This document shows positions 60,082-64,000 of a stretch of DNA of 64,000 bases, piece by piece. Below the pieces are notes generated by a model, which was not told the DNA's origin, made no database searches, and saw nothing but the letters and a program-made list of their open reading frames with translations. The DNA lies in the NCBI GenBank assembly GCA_030425045.1, contig JAUHVL010000014.1, positions 1 to 64,000 on the forward strand, read 5' to 3'. Position numbers and translations under genes: made by a program. The stretch's first letter is position 1. Each line of letters opens with the position of its first letter. The stretch is from a bacterium. GTDB taxonomy: Bacteria; Bdellovibrionota; Bacteriovoracia; Bacteriovoracales; Bacteriovoracaceae.

Positions 60082-60848
60082 GATTGAGATAACTCCTGAG
60101 ATCGCAAATAATTTGCTTTTAATGCCTTATTAGTTATATCAGATAGCCCGGCCTCTTTAAATACTTTTAACGCCTCGTAAGTGACACCACCTTTGCTGGT
60201 CACTTGCTCTCTCAATGTTTCAAAGTCTTGTTCTCTCTCTTTCATCATGGTCGCACTTCCCAAAAAGAGTTCTGCCACCATTTCCTTAGCAGTATGAGCT
60301 TCGATTTCCATCTCTAAAAGAGCGTTATAAAAAATACGACCAAACTCAAAAAGATATGCGGGTCCAGACCCCGTGATGGCCGTTACTCGATCGAGCTGAT
60401 CTTCAGAATTCATCTCGACCATTAAGTTAGATTTTTTCAATAACTCTATAAAGTCAGTATATTGTTGATCACTATAAAATAACGTTACCCCGTGACCAAA
60501 CTGACTGGGAGTATTTGGCATTAAACGAAGTACATTTTGATGGTTTAACTTTTCTTTTATTGTTTTGAGGGTTGTCCCCGCAAGTAAACTCACCACAAGA
60601 GCTTCTCTTGATAATTTATTTTTTAATTGAGAAGCAAGCTCATCAAACTGTTGCGGTTTACAACAAATAAAATAAACATCGGCCTCTAATGAGTCTAGAT
60701 TTTCGAGAACGTCTCCGTTTGTTAAACGAGCCAGTTCTTTCGCTCTCGTTTTAGTGGGCGTATACGCTTTGACTTTAAAATCCACAGCAAGTGGTGGAAT
60801 TAAAGCCTGGGCCATATTCCCCGCTCCAAAAGAGATTAAATCTTTCAT
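60078..60848 (-). CDS. proC: Pyrroline-5-carboxylate reductase
   Basis: 256 residues. Rossmann 'LISFGAGNMAQALI' for NADPH, 'FICCKPQQFDELASQL', 'LLAGTTLKTIKE', 'VLRLMPNTPSQFGHGVTLFY' and the signature 'DRVTAITGSGPAYLFEF', with 'REQVTSKGGVTYEALKVF' near the end. Reduces P5C to proline. The ATG overlaps the putA stop by four bases, an odd pairing because PutA runs the opposite way, from proline to P5C and glutamate. Confidence 0.95.
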   Translation of the reverse strand: MKDLISFGAGNMAQALIPPLAVDFKVKAYTPTKTRAKELARLTNGDVLENLDSLEADVYFICCKPQQFDELASQLKNKLSREALVVSLLAGTTLKTIKEKLNHQNVLRLMPNTPSQFGHGVTLFYSDQQYTDFIELLKKSNLMVEMNSEDQLDRVTAITGSGPAYLFEFGRIFYNALLEMEIEAHTAKEMVAELFLGSATMMKEREQDFETLREQVTSKGGVTYEALKVFKEAGLSDITNKALKANYLRSQELSQS

Positions 60849-63800
60849 AAATCAAGTTCCAACGGCGCTCCATGCCTCATGGTATTTATAGCAAACGATC
60901 TTACGAGAATATACTGTAAGCAGTATGACTTAAAGTCTTCTACTCTTGGTGAATCATAAAGCGACTTCACACTCACCATCATCTCTCTTTCATTTTGATC
61001 TTTTGAAACTAAGTCTGTGACTTGTGAGACCAACTCTTCTGGGCCATCGACGATTAGATAAGAGATCATCACATTCTTTAAATTCTCTTTCATCTCGCTA
61101 TCATTAACAAAGTAAACTTTAAATGAGCCGTTATGCCATTCGTGTTTAACAAGAATATTTTCAATACGATTCCACCACTCGTACGCTTTATTCGATCTGG
61201 CCATCACGGTCATTCCACAACCCATAGCAAGAGCACTCAACACGTGTAAAAGAACTGGCAGAGGTGGTATATCACTGCTGGCAATCATTGTTATATTGTC
61301 GACTGTAAGTTGATAATCGTTATAACTAATCTGTCCAGGAATCGTATGATTCTTATGTTCTTTTTGAATGAAACTTTTTAACTGATTAAAGCTCCATTTT
61401 TTAAACTTGATGAGAACTTTTTTCTCTTCACCATGAATTCCCGCATATAGAGATTCAAAACTATCGACAATGGCCGTCACAGAGTTTTGAAACGCCTCCA
61501 TTCTACGGTCGATTGAAAACGTAGGCCTAGTAGCAAAGTCTACAGTATCGGAGCCTTCTTCGAGATTAGTATGAATAGCTTCTCCATGATCGATATGATG
61601 AAAAGCTGAAAGGTAAAGTTTACTCCCGGCTTTTGGACCAGTTCCTGAATGCTTGAAACCACCGAAGGGTTCAATACCTACTCGTGCTCCGGTAATATTT
61701 CTATTCACATAAATATTTCCGTTTCTCATTCGGTCTTTACAATAATCGATATCATCTTGAGACTGACAAAAAATTCCACCCGTCAGACCATACTCCGTTC
61801 CGTTATAGAGGGCCATCGCCTGATCGAGGCCATCAAAACCAATAATATGAAGGACAGGTCCAAACAATTCTCTTCTAGCAAAACTCTCTGTATCCATTGA
61901 GCGGTGATAAGGCAGCTCAATTAAAACGGGGCCAACACAATAGCCTGGTAAATCTTCACTAGAGCGATCGACATGAACTTTACCACCATATTTTTTCGCT
62001 TCTTCACAAGCTTCGCTTGCTTGTCTTCTCAAGCGATCACGATCTTCAAGTGTGATAACAGGGTTAACAATAGTGGACGGTTCAAAAGACTTTCCAACTT
62101 CAATATCGAGGCAAGCTTCTTTTAACCTTTCAACCAAACGGTCTTTAACAGATTGATCAACAAGAATCCTACTCGCGGCAGAACATTTCTGACCGGCGTG
62201 GCCAAAAGCTGATTGTAAAATACCCGCTACCGTTTCATCGAGTTCAGCATTGGCCGTCACCACAACAGCATTTTTTCCACCCATTTCAGTCACAACTTTT
62301 ACCGGAAATTTATTTTTATAAAAACGTGAGCCCGCTTTTTTAGCGATCATCGTTCCAACAGCTTTTGATCCCGTAAAGACGATCGTCGATATTTCTTCGG
62401 AATTAACAAGAGTATCACCAACCGTCTCTCCCATGCCGGGTAAATGAATCAGTACATCTTGGGGAACACCTGCTCTATGAAATAAGTCTGTCATCACTTG
62501 AGCAATCAAAGGTGTTTGCTCAGCAGATTTTAATATAACGGTATTACCTGCAACAAGAGGAGCGGCAACCATTCCCGTAGGAATGGCCAATGGAAAGTTC
62601 CAAGGTGTAATCGCAGCAATAGGTCCTTTGGCCTTAACATTAGCGTGCATACCAAACTTACGTTCTTGACGAGCATAATAGGTAAGAAAGTCTACCGCTT
62701 CATCAACATCACCATAGGCTTCGCTAATGGCCTTTCCCGCTTCATAGGAGATAAGTGCTGCAAGTTCATTTCTTTTGGCCACCATCATATCAGCAGCTTT
62801 TAAAAGCACTGAAGCTCTTACAATCCACTCAGTATTAGACCAAGAGCCTTTTTCAAAAGCAGAGGCACTCAAGTCGATGGCCTTTTTTGTATCGTCGATA
62901 GTGGCAAACGTAATTTTTCCAACCTCGATAGACTCATCAGATGAACATTTAATAGTAATCTCATCACCACTGAGAACAAAACTATTTTGATAGACTTGCC
63001 CTAGTTTCGATTTAAAGTCTTCAAAGGTTTTCATCACAAGGTCCCATTGAGAATCAAGATAAAAGCGAACAGGAGCAACAGTAAAATAATTTGATGTCAG
63101 TGCTGCCTGAGATTGATCCCGTAATAACTGATCATTAACTTTCTTTTTGGTATGAAGCTCGTACGCCGACTCAAGTTGCACATTATTTTTATGAGAACGC
63201 ATAATTGTTAAAACACCCACCTGTGATGAGTTTTCCATAATACGTCTTACCAGATAGGCCATACCAACTAGGAGACCACCAATAGGCACATAGTTTCTTA
63301 CAGGCCAACCCATTTTCGCCATCGCCGTCGAAAGCGCTTCATAAGTCATATGTAAACATTGATGTTCAACGATGGGATGACTGGGGTACAGCTTCTCACG
63401 TGCAACTTCTGCAAAACAATGATCAGCGTAGTTATGAGAGGCCACACATAATTGAACATGAGGATAATTTTTTAAAATCTCAAGCGTAATCTGACGAAAG
63501 TGAAGATCCGTTTCTTCTTTATTTAAAAACTCAGGAGCATTAAAACTATGGGCATCGGCTTCAACGGTCTCCGCATCCCAATAAGCACCTTTCACCAAAC
63601 GTAGAGGCATGGTTAGCCCACGCTCTTTAGCAAGCTCGATAATATCTTTTAAGTGACCGGCCCCATCTCTGAGATAGGCCTGAACGACAATCCCCGTTTG
63701 CTGATAATCTTTTAACTCTGCAGTCTCGAGTAAAACTTTTTTATAAATTTTAAAAACCACATCACGATAGTGATAATGTTCAGCATCGATATTGATGAAA

Positions 63801-64000
63801 ACATCTTTCTCTTTAGCCGCTAATAAAATCTTTCTTAAACGAGGAGCAACCATTTTATAGGAGTAATCAAAAGCCTCAGGTTTCATATCACGACAAAGCG
63901 CGGAGACTTTAATACTCACGTGAGCACGATTAATCCCCGCCGCATTTTTATCCCCTTTAGGAATATATTGGCCGAGACCATGAATTAATTTTAAGACTTC
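60845..64000 (-). CDS. putA: Bifunctional proline dehydrogenase / P5C dehydrogenase PutA, 5' end outside window
   Basis: At least 1051 codons; the frame stays open to position 64000, so the GTG at 63919 is not the true start. PRODH barrel: 'HVSIKVSALCRDMKPEAF', 'INIDAEHYHYRDVV', 'MPLRLVKGAYWDAE' and 'YLVRRIMENSSQ' (FAD/substrate Arg pair). P5C dehydrogenase: 'AAITPWNFPLAIPTGMVAAPLVAGN', 'VTEMGGKNAVVV' and catalytic Cys in 'GHAGQKCSAASRI'. About 200 residues follow the dehydrogenase core as a C-terminal extension. Oxidises proline to glutamate and feeds electrons to quinone. No DNA-binding domain can be judged because the N-terminus is missing. Translationally coupled to proC. Confidence 0.96.
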   Translation of the reverse strand, partial: EVLKLIHGLGQYIPKGDKNAAGINRAHVSIKVSALCRDMKPEAFDYSYKMVAPRLRKILLAAKEKDVFINIDAEHYHYRDVVFKIYKKVLLETAELKDYQQTGIVVQAYLRDGAGHLKDIIELAKERGLTMPLRLVKGAYWDAETVEADAHSFNAPEFLNKEETDLHFRQITLEILKNYPHVQLCVASHNYADHCFAEVAREKLYPSHPIVEHQCLHMTYEALSTAMAKMGWPVRNYVPIGGLLVGMAYLVRRIMENSSQVGVLTIMRSHKNNVQLESAYELHTKKKVNDQLLRDQSQAALTSNYFTVAPVRFYLDSQWDLVMKTFEDFKSKLGQVYQNSFVLSGDEITIKCSSDESIEVGKITFATIDDTKKAIDLSASAFEKGSWSNTEWIVRASVLLKAADMMVAKRNELAALISYEAGKAISEAYGDVDEAVDFLTYYARQERKFGMHANVKAKGPIAAITPWNFPLAIPTGMVAAPLVAGNTVILKSAEQTPLIAQVMTDLFHRAGVPQDVLIHLPGMGETVGDTLVNSEEISTIVFTGSKAVGTMIAKKAGSRFYKNKFPVKVVTEMGGKNAVVVTANAELDETVAGILQSAFGHAGQKCSAASRILVDQSVKDRLVERLKEACLDIEVGKSFEPSTIVNPVITLEDRDRLRRQASEACEEAKKYGGKVHVDRSSEDLPGYCVGPVLIELPYHRSMDTESFARRELFGPVLHIIGFDGLDQAMALYNGTEYGLTGGIFCQSQDDIDYCKDRMRNGNIYVNRNITGARVGIEPFGGFKHSGTGPKAGSKLYLSAFHHIDHGEAIHTNLEEGSDTVDFATRPTFSIDRRMEAFQNSVTAIVDSFESLYAGIHGEEKKVLIKFKKWSFNQLKSFIQKEHKNHTIPGQISYNDYQLTVDNITMIASSDIPPLPVLLHVLSALAMGCGMTVMARSNKAYEWWNRIENILVKHEWHNGSFKVYFVNDSEMKENLKNVMISYLIVDGPEELVSQVTDLVSKDQNEREMMVSVKSLYDSPRVEDFKSYCLQYILVRSFAINTMRHGAPLELDL

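Noticed and set aside
1-64000. CRISPR arrays, tRNA/rRNA genes, insertion sequences or prophage
   Set aside because: I looked for spaced repeats, CCA-ended cloverleaf segments, transposase motifs and phage structural genes and saw none; a covariance-model scan was not possible.

Overview
The window is AT-rich, densely coded Gram-negative chromosome with no rRNA, tRNA, CRISPR array, insertion sequence or phage genes that I can see. Several things suggest the Bdellovibrionota, with the Bacteriovoracales (Halobacteriovorax-like) as my best guess: AT-rich codon use with many TTG/GTG starts, a full envelope-sugar locus, many large secreted proteins of unknown family, TPR proteins and a secreted-type peptidoglycan peptidase. 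This placement is inference from gene style, not from a marker-gene comparison. Layout. 1-5250 (minus): the translation/transcription operon rimP-nusA-infB-rbfA-truB, with truB cut by the window edge. A clear intrinsic terminator at 5285-5320 separates it from an upstream minus-strand run: a TPR/winged-helix regulator, a small exported protein and a RimI-like acetyltransferase. 7670-8031 is a divergent intergenic region with two TTACA/TGTAA inverted repeats. 8032-18171 (plus) is a tightly packed run. It starts with a threonyl-tRNA synthetase lacking the TGS domain and a D-Ala-D-Ala ligase. It continues with an aminotransferase/GNAT/dead-aminotransferase triple fusion, a C45-type Ntn acyltransferase, a second class III aminotransferase and both subunits of a 3-oxoacid CoA-transferase. 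It ends with an unknown protein and a PilZ protein. The metabolic genes in the middle look like one pathway I cannot name, and they are the best candidate here for an undescribed system. 18168-35487 is an envelope polysaccharide locus: O-antigen polymerase/ligase-like protein, acyltransferase-3, five GT4 and one GT2 glycosyltransferases, a WecA/MraY-type initiating transferase, a Wzx-type flippase and a methyltransferase. It also holds a short SLBB export protein, a Wzz-like chain-length protein and two paralogous P-loop-fold proteins whose nucleotide-binding loops have decayed. 35621-42771 (minus): lytic transglycosylase, cmk, a GT9 heptosyltransferase-like gene, a heptose-phosphate kinase, pheS and pheT, largely overlapping and probably co-transcribed. 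42907-45899 (plus): a DUF255/thioredoxin-fold protein and a short CaiB/BaiF protein. 46109-58848 is dominated by exported proteins. These are a small secreted protein, a 1050-residue coiled-coil/glycine-spaced protein overlapped by a minimal subtilase-like protein, two Gly/Ala-rich secreted proteins sharing a C-terminal I-W-x3-S-N-R-Y motif, an M15 peptidase and a TPR protein, with an MscS channel and a hotdog thioesterase on the other strand. 58851-64000: a Nif3-like protein (plus) facing a minus-strand operon of putA (5' end outside the window), proC and a DUF4442 hotdog protein.
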